Below, piece after piece: positions 14,855 through 21,819 of a DNA stretch of 27,068 nt. This DNA comes from CAG-791 sp963658405. Lineage in GTDB: Bacteria; Bacillota; Clostridia; Lachnospirales; Lachnospiraceae. How positions within the stretch are numbered: position 1 is the stretch's first letter; each line of letters begins with the position of its first letter. The translations under genes and the position numbers were made by a program. The stretch spans positions 1 through 27,068 of the forward strand of contig CAVKQI010000019.1 of assembly GCA_963658405.1 (NCBI GenBank), in the 5' to 3' direction. Under the pieces are notes generated by a model. That model saw nothing but the letters and a program-made list of their open reading frames with translations, was not told the origin of the DNA and ran no database searches.

Positions 14855-15790
14855 TTATTCACACCACTTTGCGCTCAGCTCATCCATGGTGCCGTTCTCG
14901 GTGAGGTAATCGATAGCTGCATTGAAGTCGTCGATGATCTCCGGATACTCCTCACAGATCGCGAAGGAGAATGCGATCGCATACGGTGCCTGGCCGGTAT
15001 AGAACTCATCGCCTACCATCTTTAAGTTGATCTCACCGGTGCTGATGGAGTAAGCGGTACCGGGTACATCATAGATGGTAGCGTCTGCCTGACCATCCTC
15101 TACGGCCTTGTAAGCCAGTGCCTGAGAATCATAAACCTGCAGGCAGGACTCCGGTAAAGCGCCTTCGCCGGTAGCATACTCATAAGCAAGGGTACCGGAC
15201 TGTACGGCTACGGTATAGTCACCGCTCTTTAAATCGTCTACGCTGGTAATGGTGTCATTGTCAGGTGCTACGATGACCTTCAGGCCTGCATCGAAGTAGG
15301 TCTCGGAGAAGTTCATGCTCTTCTTTCTCTCATCGGTTGCACACAGTGCAGCGGCTGCCACATCGATCTGGCCCTGGCTGATGGAAGTTCCCAGAGGGCT
15401 GTAATCCATATCCTGGAAGGTGCCGCCGTCTACTTCAAATCCCAGGATATCCTGCAGTGCATTCAGCAGATCTACATCATAGCCCTGCAGTGTAGTTCCA
15501 TCCTCTGCAAAGAAGGAGAAGGGTCCGTAGGTTCCGGTGGTGCCGATCTTTAAGGTCACGCCCTTTAAAGCATCCTGGCAGGCAGGTGCCTCGGCGCTGG
15601 TCTCCTCGGAAGTTGCCTCGTCAGCGGCTTCCTCGGTAGTCTCTTCTGCAGCGGCCTCTGTGGTCTCCTCTGCGCTGCTCTCCGCATCGGCAGCAGAATC
15701 AGCGGTGGAAGAGCTGCTGCTTCCGCATCCAACTAACAGGCTGGCAGCCATGATTCCGGTCAGCACAGTTGCGATCATTCTTTTTTTCAT
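14855..15790 (-). CDS. Polar amino acid ABC transporter, substrate-binding lipoprotein
   Basis: A 311-residue extracellular binding protein of the SBP_bac_3 family. It has a signal peptide ending in the lipobox LLVGC (about residues 18-22), then a Ser/Ala/Glu/Thr-rich linker (about 23-72) tethering the binding domain to the membrane. The binding domain follows, with typical motifs GTTGTYGPFSFFAEDGTTLQ, GYDVDLLNAL and the DVAAAALCATDERKKSMNFS stretch. The start at 15790 is preceded by AAGGAGG; the longer in-frame reading from 15850 has no signal at its N-terminus. Permease and ATPase follow. The gene lies behind its own promoter and a terminator-like leader hairpin, so it may be controlled separately from the prd genes upstream. 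Confidence 0.95.
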   Translation of the reverse strand: MKKRMIATVLTGIMAASLLVGCGSSSSSTADSAADAESSAEETTEAAAEETTEEAADEATSEETSAEAPACQDALKGVTLKIGTTGTYGPFSFFAEDGTTLQGYDVDLLNALQDILGFEVDGGTFQDMDYSPLGTSISQGQIDVAAAALCATDERKKSMNFSETYFDAGLKVIVAPDNDTITSVDDLKSGDYTVAVQSGTLAYEYATGEGALPESCLQVYDSQALAYKAVEDGQADATIYDVPGTAYSISTGEINLKMVGDEFYTGQAPYAIAFSFAICEEYPEIIDDFNAAIDYLTENGTMDELSAKWCE

Positions 15791-15879
15791 AATTTTGTCC
15801 TCCTTCTTGGTGGTGGAAAGAAATGTCCTCTCCTCAGATGCACCGGACATCTCTTTCTGTTCTCCTCTTTTAAAACGCT

Positions 15880-15933
15880 TTATAAAAATAAAAGGACAGA
15901 CAGGATGCTTTTTACGACACCCTTGTCTGTCCT
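15880..15933 (-). terminator. Terminator or attenuator in the leader of the ABC operon
   Basis: In the minus-strand RNA the arms AGGACAGACA and TGTCTGTCCT, extended by GGGTG/CATCC past one bulged A, give about 15 pairs, followed by TTTTATTTTTAT. It lies downstream of a good promoter (16007-16035) and upstream of the binding protein gene, so it either ends the prd-eamA transcript or works as an attenuator. Confidence 0.85.
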
Positions 15934-16006
15934 GCGTTTTACGCTGTGCTGCTGACTTATCAGACTATTGTTACATCTTTCCGTCAGCTTCTTTTTTGTT
16001 TTTCCC

Positions 16007-16035
16007 ATTATCTTCTTTTATTTCTGATCTGTAAA
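16007..16035 (-). promoter_or_regulatory. Probable promoter of the ABC operon
   Basis: Minus strand TTTACA (16030-16035) and GATAAT (16007-16012) with a 17-base spacer. It begins two bases beyond the eamA stop codon. The predicted leader of about 210 bases includes the hairpin at 15893-15933. Confidence 0.55.
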
Positions 16036-16036
16036 C

Positions 16037-16954
16037 CTATATTTCCTCATTATTGCCATGCAAAAATATCATGGCAAGTGCTCCCAGCACAATGATCAGT
16101 CCTGCCAGATTTCCGAAATTCATACTTTCGTGGTATAGGATCACCCCCAGCAGGGTAGCGGTGACCGGTTCGATGGAAGCAAGGATCGAGGCGATCCCAT
16201 TCTCCACATAGGTCAGGCCGATGGTATAGGTGATGTAGGGGATCACGGTCTCCAAAAGTCCGAATAAAATGCAGAAAAGAAGGTTTTCCCGGCTGCTCAC
16301 CAGCAATTTCCCCACGGGTCTTATGTCTGTAAAGACCAGACAGCCCGCAAAAGTAATCAAAAAGGTGTAGAAAATAATGGTAAACGGATGATATCCCTTC
16401 TGCATGGCAAAGCGGCTGAAGATGGAATACAAAGCATAGCCGATGCCGGCCCCCAGGCCGTACAGAAGTCCGGTCAGGGTGATGCTCTCCGGGGAGATGC
16501 CGATGGACAGTCCGCCGGCACCGATCCCCAGAAGTCCCGTCACCAGCGCGCAGCCTGCCACGGTCATCACCAGCGCACAGACCTTCCGCAGGGTGATCTT
16601 TTCCCGAAAGAGAAAAAAGGATAAAACCATCACGAAAGCCGGTGCCGTATACAGCAGCACCGAGGCCACCGACATGGTGGTCAGGGTCACCGCCTTAAAA
16701 TAGCAGAAATTAAAAAACAGAATGCTGCAAAGGCCGGTTCCCAGAAAGCACCACAGATCCTTCCAGCGGATCTTTAACAGCTTCCTGTCGTAAATGAGCA
16801 GAAAGCCCAGCATGCCTACCGCTGCCGCCAGGGCCCGCAGTGCTACGATCTGCATGGAAGAGATTCCCAGGACGTTCAGTCTTCTGACGAAGAGGCCGAT
16901 GCATCCCCACAGGATCCCCGCCAGCAGGATATAGGGCACGGCTAATTTTTTCAC
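16037..16954 (-). CDS. EamA-family (drug/metabolite superfamily) transporter
   Basis: A 305-residue protein with about ten membrane helices in two homologous EamA halves. The first half opens with the typical ILLAGILWGCIGLFVRRL, and the second contains GIGYALYSIFSRFA and a closing EPVTATLLGVILYHESMNFG, the usual Glu-Pro motif of the family. EamA proteins commonly export amino acids or metabolites. The start codon is GTG at 16954, with AGAGGTGA upstream, 16 bases after the stop of the racemase-TetR gene. Co-transcription with the prd genes suggests it exports a pathway product such as 5-aminovalerate or an excess amino acid; this is an inference from position only. Confidence 0.9.
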   Translation of the reverse strand: MKKLAVPYILLAGILWGCIGLFVRRLNVLGISSMQIVALRALAAAVGMLGFLLIYDRKLLKIRWKDLWCFLGTGLCSILFFNFCYFKAVTLTTMSVASVLLYTAPAFVMVLSFFLFREKITLRKVCALVMTVAGCALVTGLLGIGAGGLSIGISPESITLTGLLYGLGAGIGYALYSIFSRFAMQKGYHPFTIIFYTFLITFAGCLVFTDIRPVGKLLVSSRENLLFCILFGLLETVIPYITYTIGLTYVENGIASILASIEPVTATLLGVILYHESMNFGNLAGLIIVLGALAMIFLHGNNEEI

Positions 16955-16970
16955 AGGCTCTCACCTCTTT

Positions 16971-18575
16971 TCAAAATCGGATACAGATAGCCTTCAGGTA
17001 AGAGGTCAGCAGCTTTGTGCCCTTCTCCACCAGGCTCTCTCTGCCTTCCTTTACGCACCAGTCATAGATCAGGCCTCTCTCCAGGGAGGCATAGGACTCG
17101 AAGATTTCCTTTGCAGACTCCTCCGTGCTGAATTCGCCTGCCTTCTGACCTTCCTCGATGATCCGCGGGATCAGGGTATAATAAAACCGCTTTTCATTTA
17201 AAAGCTCCTGCCGCTCTCCCGGCATGCTCACATAGATGTGACTCACCAGGTTAAAGGGCACGTGCTCCTGGATCAGGGTAAAGAGCTCTCTGTTTAAGAA
17301 GACCAGCTTGTCGTAATTGGACAGCTTCGGGTCCATATTGATCATCAACTGAGCGTATTTTCTGTCGAACAGATCTCCCAGGGTGTGTTCTAAATCTTCC
17401 TTCTTTGCGAAATAATTGTAAAATTCTTCTTCCTTCACACCGGCGCGGGCGGTGATGTCCGCCACTTCCGTCCCGGCATAGCCCTTCTCCTCGAAAAGCT
17501 CCCAGGCCGCCTGCACCAGCAGCTCCCGGACATTCCGCTCTTCGCTGCTGTGTCTCCCCAGCAGGAAACCATGGCAAAGAGGATCTGTCTCGTCCAGGAT
17601 CCACTGATTCAGTCCGGTGATCCAGGCACTGCCGGTGATCTGGGGGATAATGCCGATACCGCCGCCGATCTCCACTTCCTGCACGGCCACGCCGCGGAAA
17701 AGGGAGCCGGTGATGCTCTCATAGATGAATTCTTCCTGCAGGCCGATCTCTCCCTTGGCATAGAGAGTGGCCAGCTTGGCGCTGGTACCGGTGCCGCAGG
17801 GGGAGCGGTCCGCCTGGGCATCGCCGAAGATCACGCAGTTTTTCATATTGGCCTTCGGATTATCCGTGTGGGCATAGAATTCCACCAGATCTACCGTGGT
17901 GATGTCCAGGTAAGGATGCCGGATCTTTACCGTCCGGTTGATCTCATCCCGGATCTTCATGCCAAGGTCTGTGATCTCCTCAATATTTTCAATTTCCAGG
18001 GACAGACCGATCTTTTCCGCATTTACCAGAGCAAAGAAGGAGCCGCCGAAGGAAATATCGCAGGGAATGCTGCCTCTTCCGGGGATCTCCACCTGCAGAT
18101 CCCTCTTATAGAGAAAGGCCGGCACATTCAGGATGCTGACCTCCACAGCCCTGCCGTCCACCACATGGACCTTGGTGCGGATCAGGCCGCTGGGGGCATC
18201 CAGCACCACTTCGGTATAGGGCTCCGTCACCGGCACCATACCGGTCTCCACCAGCATGGAAGCCGTGCCGATGCTGCCGTGGCCGCACATGTTCAGATAG
18301 CTCCCGGAGTCCATGAAGATTACGCCGTAATCTGCTTCCTCATGCACCGGCTCTGTCAGCAAAGCGCCGAACATATCCCGGTGTCCCCTTGGCTCCAGCA
18401 TCAGCGCCGTGCGCAGGAAGTCATAGTGCTTAATGAGGTAGTTCTTTTTTTCCATCATGGTACTGCCGGGCAGCTTCGGGAACCCCTCATAGATGATCCT
18501 GGTGGCCTCACCTTCCGTATGGGAATCGATGGTTTTTATATGATAGCTGTATTTTTTTAACTGTGGTATTCCCAT
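16971..18575 (-). CDS. prdF: Proline racemase (PrdF-like) fused to a TetR-type transcriptional regulator
   Basis: A single 534-residue reading frame. Residues 1-337 are a full proline racemase with both catalytic cysteines: MCGHGSIG (Cys97) and DRSPCGTGTSA (Cys260). The presence of Cys at both sites marks racemase/epimerase activity rather than trans-3-hydroxyproline dehydration. It makes D-proline for PrdA/PrdB. About seven residues later a complete TetR-type domain follows: the DNA-binding part at about 345-399 (ELLVQAAWELFEEKGYAGTE, then VADITARAGVKEEEFYNYF), then an all-helical C-terminal domain to 534. PrdF of other organisms ends near residue 335, so this is a fusion of two complete proteins. 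The start at 18575 is chosen over 18581 because AGAGGG then has correct spacing. An internal GTG (17516) behind GGGAG could give a slightly short separate regulator. It is followed by eamA. Confidence 0.9.
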   Translation of the reverse strand: MGIPQLKKYSYHIKTIDSHTEGEATRIIYEGFPKLPGSTMMEKKNYLIKHYDFLRTALMLEPRGHRDMFGALLTEPVHEEADYGVIFMDSGSYLNMCGHGSIGTASMLVETGMVPVTEPYTEVVLDAPSGLIRTKVHVVDGRAVEVSILNVPAFLYKRDLQVEIPGRGSIPCDISFGGSFFALVNAEKIGLSLEIENIEEITDLGMKIRDEINRTVKIRHPYLDITTVDLVEFYAHTDNPKANMKNCVIFGDAQADRSPCGTGTSAKLATLYAKGEIGLQEEFIYESITGSLFRGVAVQEVEIGGGIGIIPQITGSAWITGLNQWILDETDPLCHGFLLGRHSSEERNVRELLVQAAWELFEEKGYAGTEVADITARAGVKEEEFYNYFAKKEDLEHTLGDLFDRKYAQLMINMDPKLSNYDKLVFLNRELFTLIQEHVPFNLVSHIYVSMPGERQELLNEKRFYYTLIPRIIEEGQKAGEFSTEESAKEIFESYASLERGLIYDWCVKEGRESLVEKGTKLLTSYLKAICIRF

Positions 18576-18584
18576 GTGCATTCC

Positions 18585-18641
18585 CTCTGTTTATCTGCAG
18601 CAGATCTGTCTATCTACAGCAGCTCTGTTTATCCGCATTAT
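18585..18641 (-). repeat. 19-bp direct repeats just upstream of the racemase-TetR gene
   Basis: On the plus strand CTCTGTTTATCTGCAGCAG (18585-18603) is followed by ATCTGTCTATCTACAGCAG (18604-18622) and a third, partial unit starting CTCTGTTTATCCGC (18623-18636). They touch the ribosome binding site. Spaced direct repeats here could be regulator sites. A TATAAT hexamer (minus strand, 18637-18642) lies next to them, but without a good -35 box. Confidence 0.6.
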
Positions 18642-18675
18642 ATGCAGCAGATTGCCTGCTGCGTCTGTGTTCCGC

Positions 18676-18772
18676 CATGAATGCCGCAATGCCGTCCACC
18701 CCATTCGGGATATCCGCGGCATTTGCGGTATTCATGACGCCTGAAAGAAATACCCGCAGGCATTTCCTTCAG
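18676..18772 (-). promoter_or_regulatory. Two strong stem-loops between prdB and the racemase-TetR gene
   Basis: The first, at 18741-18772, pairs 14 of 14 positions in the minus-strand RNA (two G-U pairs; these would be mismatches in a plus-strand RNA). The second, at 18676-18736, has arms of 19-20 bases (CATGAATACCGC.. / ..GCGGCATTCATG) with one mismatch and one bulge. No U tract follows either, so RNA processing, message protection or reduced downstream expression is more likely than simple termination. Confidence 0.65.
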
Positions 18773-18783
18773 ACCTCTTTTCC

Positions 18784-19509
18784 TTATACGTTGTGACGAT
18801 ACTCGTAAGGCAGTACCTTGATCTGGTTGTAGCTGGGGCAGTCTCTCACCCATTCCAGAGACTCCTTGATGATGGCCGTCTGCATGGGGATGTTGTTGGG
18901 CTCGCCTGCGTTGGAGCCGATCGGCACGTGGGGTGCGGTGATCCTGGGTGCGCCCTGCTGTCTGGCGATGGGCGGAAGGGCTGCGATGACTACGCAGCTC
19001 ATGCCGGCTGCCTCACAGCATCTGGTGACGATGGTGGCCGATCTGTGGCAGGTGCCGCAGCCGCCGGTGCAAAGGACGATGTCTACGCCCTGCTCTTTTA
19101 ACTTTCTGGCGATCTCGGGGCCGGTCTCATTCTTGAATTTCTCTACGTTTCCGCCGCCGCCCATGAAGGTATAGGTTTCCTTGGGAAGGGAGCCGATAAA
19201 GCCCTCTGCCACCAGCTCATGGAGTCGGTCGATGGGGAACATGGCGTTGACGTCCTTATTGATATCGGAGTTATCAAAGCCGCCGTGGGTAACCATCAGC
19301 TCGGAAGAAGGGGTATCGAATTCGATGGTGCGATAGGAGAAATCACCGGAGGTATTAAAGGGTGTCTGGCTCTTTTTATGGATACCGCCTGCGGTGATGA
19401 AGGCCACCTTGCACTCGCTCAGGGGCTTCTTTAATTCGGTGAAAACAGGGGCCGGTGTTACCGGTACGAATATTTCGGACTGCATTCCTTCTACTGTCGT
19501 TAAGCTCAT
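18784..19509 (-). CDS. prdB: D-proline reductase PrdB subunit, cysteine form
   Basis: A 241-residue protein homologous to PrdB, the catalytic subunit that works with the pyruvoyl subunit PrdA to reduce D-proline to 5-aminovalerate. The active-site segment reads LCTGGCGTCHRSAT, with Cys at residue 151. In the characterised clostridial enzyme the first position of the (U/C)GTC motif is selenocysteine encoded by TGA; here the codon is TGC (19059-19057), so no selenocysteine is needed. The second Cys (154) of the CxxC is kept. The start at 19509 follows GGAGGAAGATT; the longer in-frame reading from 19632 runs into the upstream gene. It is 17 bases behind the CBO2463-type gene and belongs to the prdC-prdA operon. 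Confidence 0.9.
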   Translation of the reverse strand: MSLTTVEGMQSEIFVPVTPAPVFTELKKPLSECKVAFITAGGIHKKSQTPFNTSGDFSYRTIEFDTPSSELMVTHGGFDNSDINKDVNAMFPIDRLHELVAEGFIGSLPKETYTFMGGGGNVEKFKNETGPEIARKLKEQGVDIVLCTGGCGTCHRSATIVTRCCEAAGMSCVVIAALPPIARQQGAPRITAPHVPIGSNAGEPNNIPMQTAIIKESLEWVRDCPSYNQIKVLPYEYRHNV

Positions 19510-19526
19510 AATCTTCCTCCATTCAT

Positions 19527-19976
19527 TTATATAGATTCCGCCGGTATTTCTCTTTTTCCCACAATGTGCATGGGGCTGAAATAGAATTCCACGTTCTGTC
19601 CCTCTGCCAGCGGCAGGTCGGTAAAGGCCCATCTCCTGGGCACGGCTACCGTCCCCAGCTCCTCCATCATGCGAACCTTGATGGCGGTGTCATTGACCTC
19701 TGTGATGGTCCCTCCGATCAGGCAGGGAGCAAACTCCCTGTCCTTTCTGATGGGTGAGCAGTCATAATCATAGGGATTTTCATTGATCTGGATATAGCTG
19801 AAATAAAAGCTCATATCATGGCCGATGGCAGGTTCCACATCCTTTTCCAGGACATATTCCCTGGGCACCTCGATGACGCCCAATCTCCCGTGGAGATGTA
19901 CCTTGACGATACCGTCCTTTACTTCCTTTACCAAACCGCCCATCAGGATGGGATTGATCGTGTAATCTAGTTTCAT
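19527..19976 (-). CDS. CBO2463/CBO2479-type small protein of the proline reductase locus
   Basis: A 149-residue soluble protein with no signal or membrane segment. It contains two copies of one motif: residues about 13-62 (GGLVKEVKDGIVKVHLHG, then LGVIEVPREYV and GHDMSFYFSYIQI) and about 87-137 (GGTITEVNDTAIKVRMMEE, then LGTVAVPRRWA and GQNVEFYFSPMHI). The strong beta pattern suggests two small barrel-like domains. The position between prdA and prdB, and the double repeat, fit the CBO2463/CBO2479 domain family that I recall from clostridial proline reductase loci; its function is unknown. The start follows GGAGATTACAT, 12 bases after the prdA stop. Confidence 0.75.
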   Translation of the reverse strand: MKLDYTINPILMGGLVKEVKDGIVKVHLHGRLGVIEVPREYVLEKDVEPAIGHDMSFYFSYIQINENPYDYDCSPIRKDREFAPCLIGGTITEVNDTAIKVRMMEELGTVAVPRRWAFTDLPLAEGQNVEFYFSPMHIVGKREIPAESI

Positions 19977-19988
19977 ATGTAATCTCCA

Positions 19989-21788
19989 CTAATGCAGGGT
20001 GCCGTTGTCCAGCAGCTTTGTCTCCGGCAGACCTAAAAGCTTATTGTTGGCATTGATGACATCGTTGTTCCACTTCTTGGGAGCAGGTGCGATCTCCACA
20101 CCGGACATCTTGTTCTTCAGCATCTGGATAGCCCGGGCTGCCACTTCCTTGGTGACGCAGGAGCAGCCTGCCACGTTGTTCTCAAAGCCGCCCATATCCA
20201 TATTTTCCTCGACCATGGCAGTTGCGTACTCATTACCTACTACCAGCTGGCCCTGATAAGCACAGAAGGAAACACCTACTACCGGGATGCCTCTCTTGCC
20301 GGCCTGTCCGATATGCTGGATAAAGTCGATGTGGTTATTGCCGAAGCCCTCTGTGGTGATGATGCAGCCGTCGATGTCCAGGGACTCCAGAAGGGAACCC
20401 AGTCTCTCGGAAACCCAGAGCTTCTCATCATTGACCTGCGGAGAACCTACGAATACCACGCCCACCAGATCCATCTCGGTATCTGCTGCCAGGCCTTCTA
20501 CCAAGGGCTCACGGATGTAATGACGGGTCATTTCCTTTGTAGCAGGTCCGATGCAGGTCAGTGCATGGATGGAACCGTCACGCACCTGGTTGGGTGTCAG
20601 GATGATCGGCACGTTGCCGCAGTCTACGTTCTTCTGGCCGCCTAAGATGCCGCAGGGCTCGGTAGGGCAGATGACATTGTCGTGCATAGCGCCCTGTCCC
20701 ATGATCTCCTTGACCAGGACGACTCTGGGATTGCCGGGTCTTCTGACGTCTTCGCAGAGCTCCTCTCTGACGACTTCGCCTTCGTACTTCTTTAACTGAT
20801 CACGGACAGCCTGGATCACGTAATCCTGGCACTTGTGCGCTGCGAACGGGCCGGGTCTGGTCATACCGGAGAGTCTCTGGATCACTACATGGCAGCGAAT
20901 GATGATATCATTCTCGTCCGCACAGCCGGGATGACCGAAATACATCTTCTCATCCAGATAGCCCTCGGAGGAGCCGAACTCATGGACCTGTACGCCGTCC
21001 TCATCTACGCCGGTCAGCATGAAGACCACGCCGTCCGCCACCTTGGTGATGCCGCTGCCGATCTCACCCTCTACCTTGGTAGCGATGGGGCAGACGTCCA
21101 TGATGGTCTCCGTATACTGATGTCTCTCACTGGGATGGATCACATCCAGCTTCATGCTCTTGCAGAGCGGATCCTGGAGAATTGCCTTTTCCACGATGCT
21201 GCCGTCAATAGTGATCTTGCCATCCTTGATGGAGGTCTCCGTGCCGATCTCCGCATCGGTGATCTTGATATGCTGCTTTTTCAGGACGCGGATCACCTTC
21301 TTTTCTCCTGCTGCAGGTGCCTCTGCGCTGACAGCCGGGGCTGCTGCCGGTGCTGCGCCGGCAAGTACCGGCACATCAATGCTCAGGCCCTCGAACTTCT
21401 CTGCATGACCGATCTCAATATGAATCATTCCGTTTCCTCCCTCACTCGTGGTAACCACCGGCGCTGCTGCCTTGGCTGCAGGAGCAGGTGTCTCGCTCCC
21501 AGCTGCCGGCTCTTCCTTCTTTGTCTCTGTCACTTCATTTACCTTATCCAATACTGCCTTGGTGATGGGAGTAAGGGCCTCCACATCGCAGAGCAGTGTA
21601 GAACCGAGTACCTGCTCGATGGTCAATCCGTCATCGCTTAAGGTAAGCAGTCCGGCATCCACCATATCGTCAAATAAGGAGGGATCCTCCAGATCTGCCG
21701 CACCGATCACCAGTCCCTTCTGTCGTCTGCAGCAGAAGATTGCCGGATCCTTCAGATGCTTCTGTAATGTTTCCTGTGTGATAGACAT
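19989..21788 (-). CDS. prdA: D-proline reductase proprotein PrdA
   Basis: A 599-residue proprotein that is cut into two chains, with the new N-terminus of the smaller one becoming the pyruvoyl cofactor that binds D-proline. The cleavage segment IHALTCIGPATKEM is present, with Cys412 as the pyruvoyl precursor (Cys421 in the C. sticklandii protein, from memory). Residues about 1-90 are an N-terminal region followed by a flexible Ala/Pro/Glu-rich linker (about 91-120) and a second one (about 143-160). The alpha body is about 165-411; the beta chain after Cys412 has GFGNNHIDF and GVSFCAYQGQ. The ribosome binding site GAGGAGG is strong. It lies 31 bases behind prdC. The protein encoded at 11275-12543 repeats its two halves in reverse order. 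Confidence 0.95.
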   Translation of the reverse strand: MSITQETLQKHLKDPAIFCCRRQKGLVIGAADLEDPSLFDDMVDAGLLTLSDDGLTIEQVLGSTLLCDVEALTPITKAVLDKVNEVTETKKEEPAAGSETPAPAAKAAAPVVTTSEGGNGMIHIEIGHAEKFEGLSIDVPVLAGAAPAAAPAVSAEAPAAGEKKVIRVLKKQHIKITDAEIGTETSIKDGKITIDGSIVEKAILQDPLCKSMKLDVIHPSERHQYTETIMDVCPIATKVEGEIGSGITKVADGVVFMLTGVDEDGVQVHEFGSSEGYLDEKMYFGHPGCADENDIIIRCHVVIQRLSGMTRPGPFAAHKCQDYVIQAVRDQLKKYEGEVVREELCEDVRRPGNPRVVLVKEIMGQGAMHDNVICPTEPCGILGGQKNVDCGNVPIILTPNQVRDGSIHALTCIGPATKEMTRHYIREPLVEGLAADTEMDLVGVVFVGSPQVNDEKLWVSERLGSLLESLDIDGCIITTEGFGNNHIDFIQHIGQAGKRGIPVVGVSFCAYQGQLVVGNEYATAMVEENMDMGGFENNVAGCSCVTKEVAARAIQMLKNKMSGVEIAPAPKKWNNDVINANNKLLGLPETKLLDNGTLH

Positions 21789-21819
21789 AATTTTTTCCTC
21801 CTCTATGTTTCAATTCGTT

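Noticed and set aside
15880..16002. T-box riboswitch ahead of the ABC operon
   Set aside because: The hairpin contains GGGTG, but no full T-box sequence or specifier stem is visible; an ordinary terminator explains it better.
17500..17560. Frameshift or assembly error producing the racemase-TetR fusion
   Set aside because: The frame is continuous, the linker has no remnant stop, both domains are complete, and no separate ATG start for the regulator exists. Only a GTG at 17516, which would cut into helix 1, offers an alternative.
19040..19070. Possible selenocysteine codon or SECIS element in prdB
   Set aside because: The codon at the active-site position is TGC, and the frame has no in-frame TGA before the stop at 18784.
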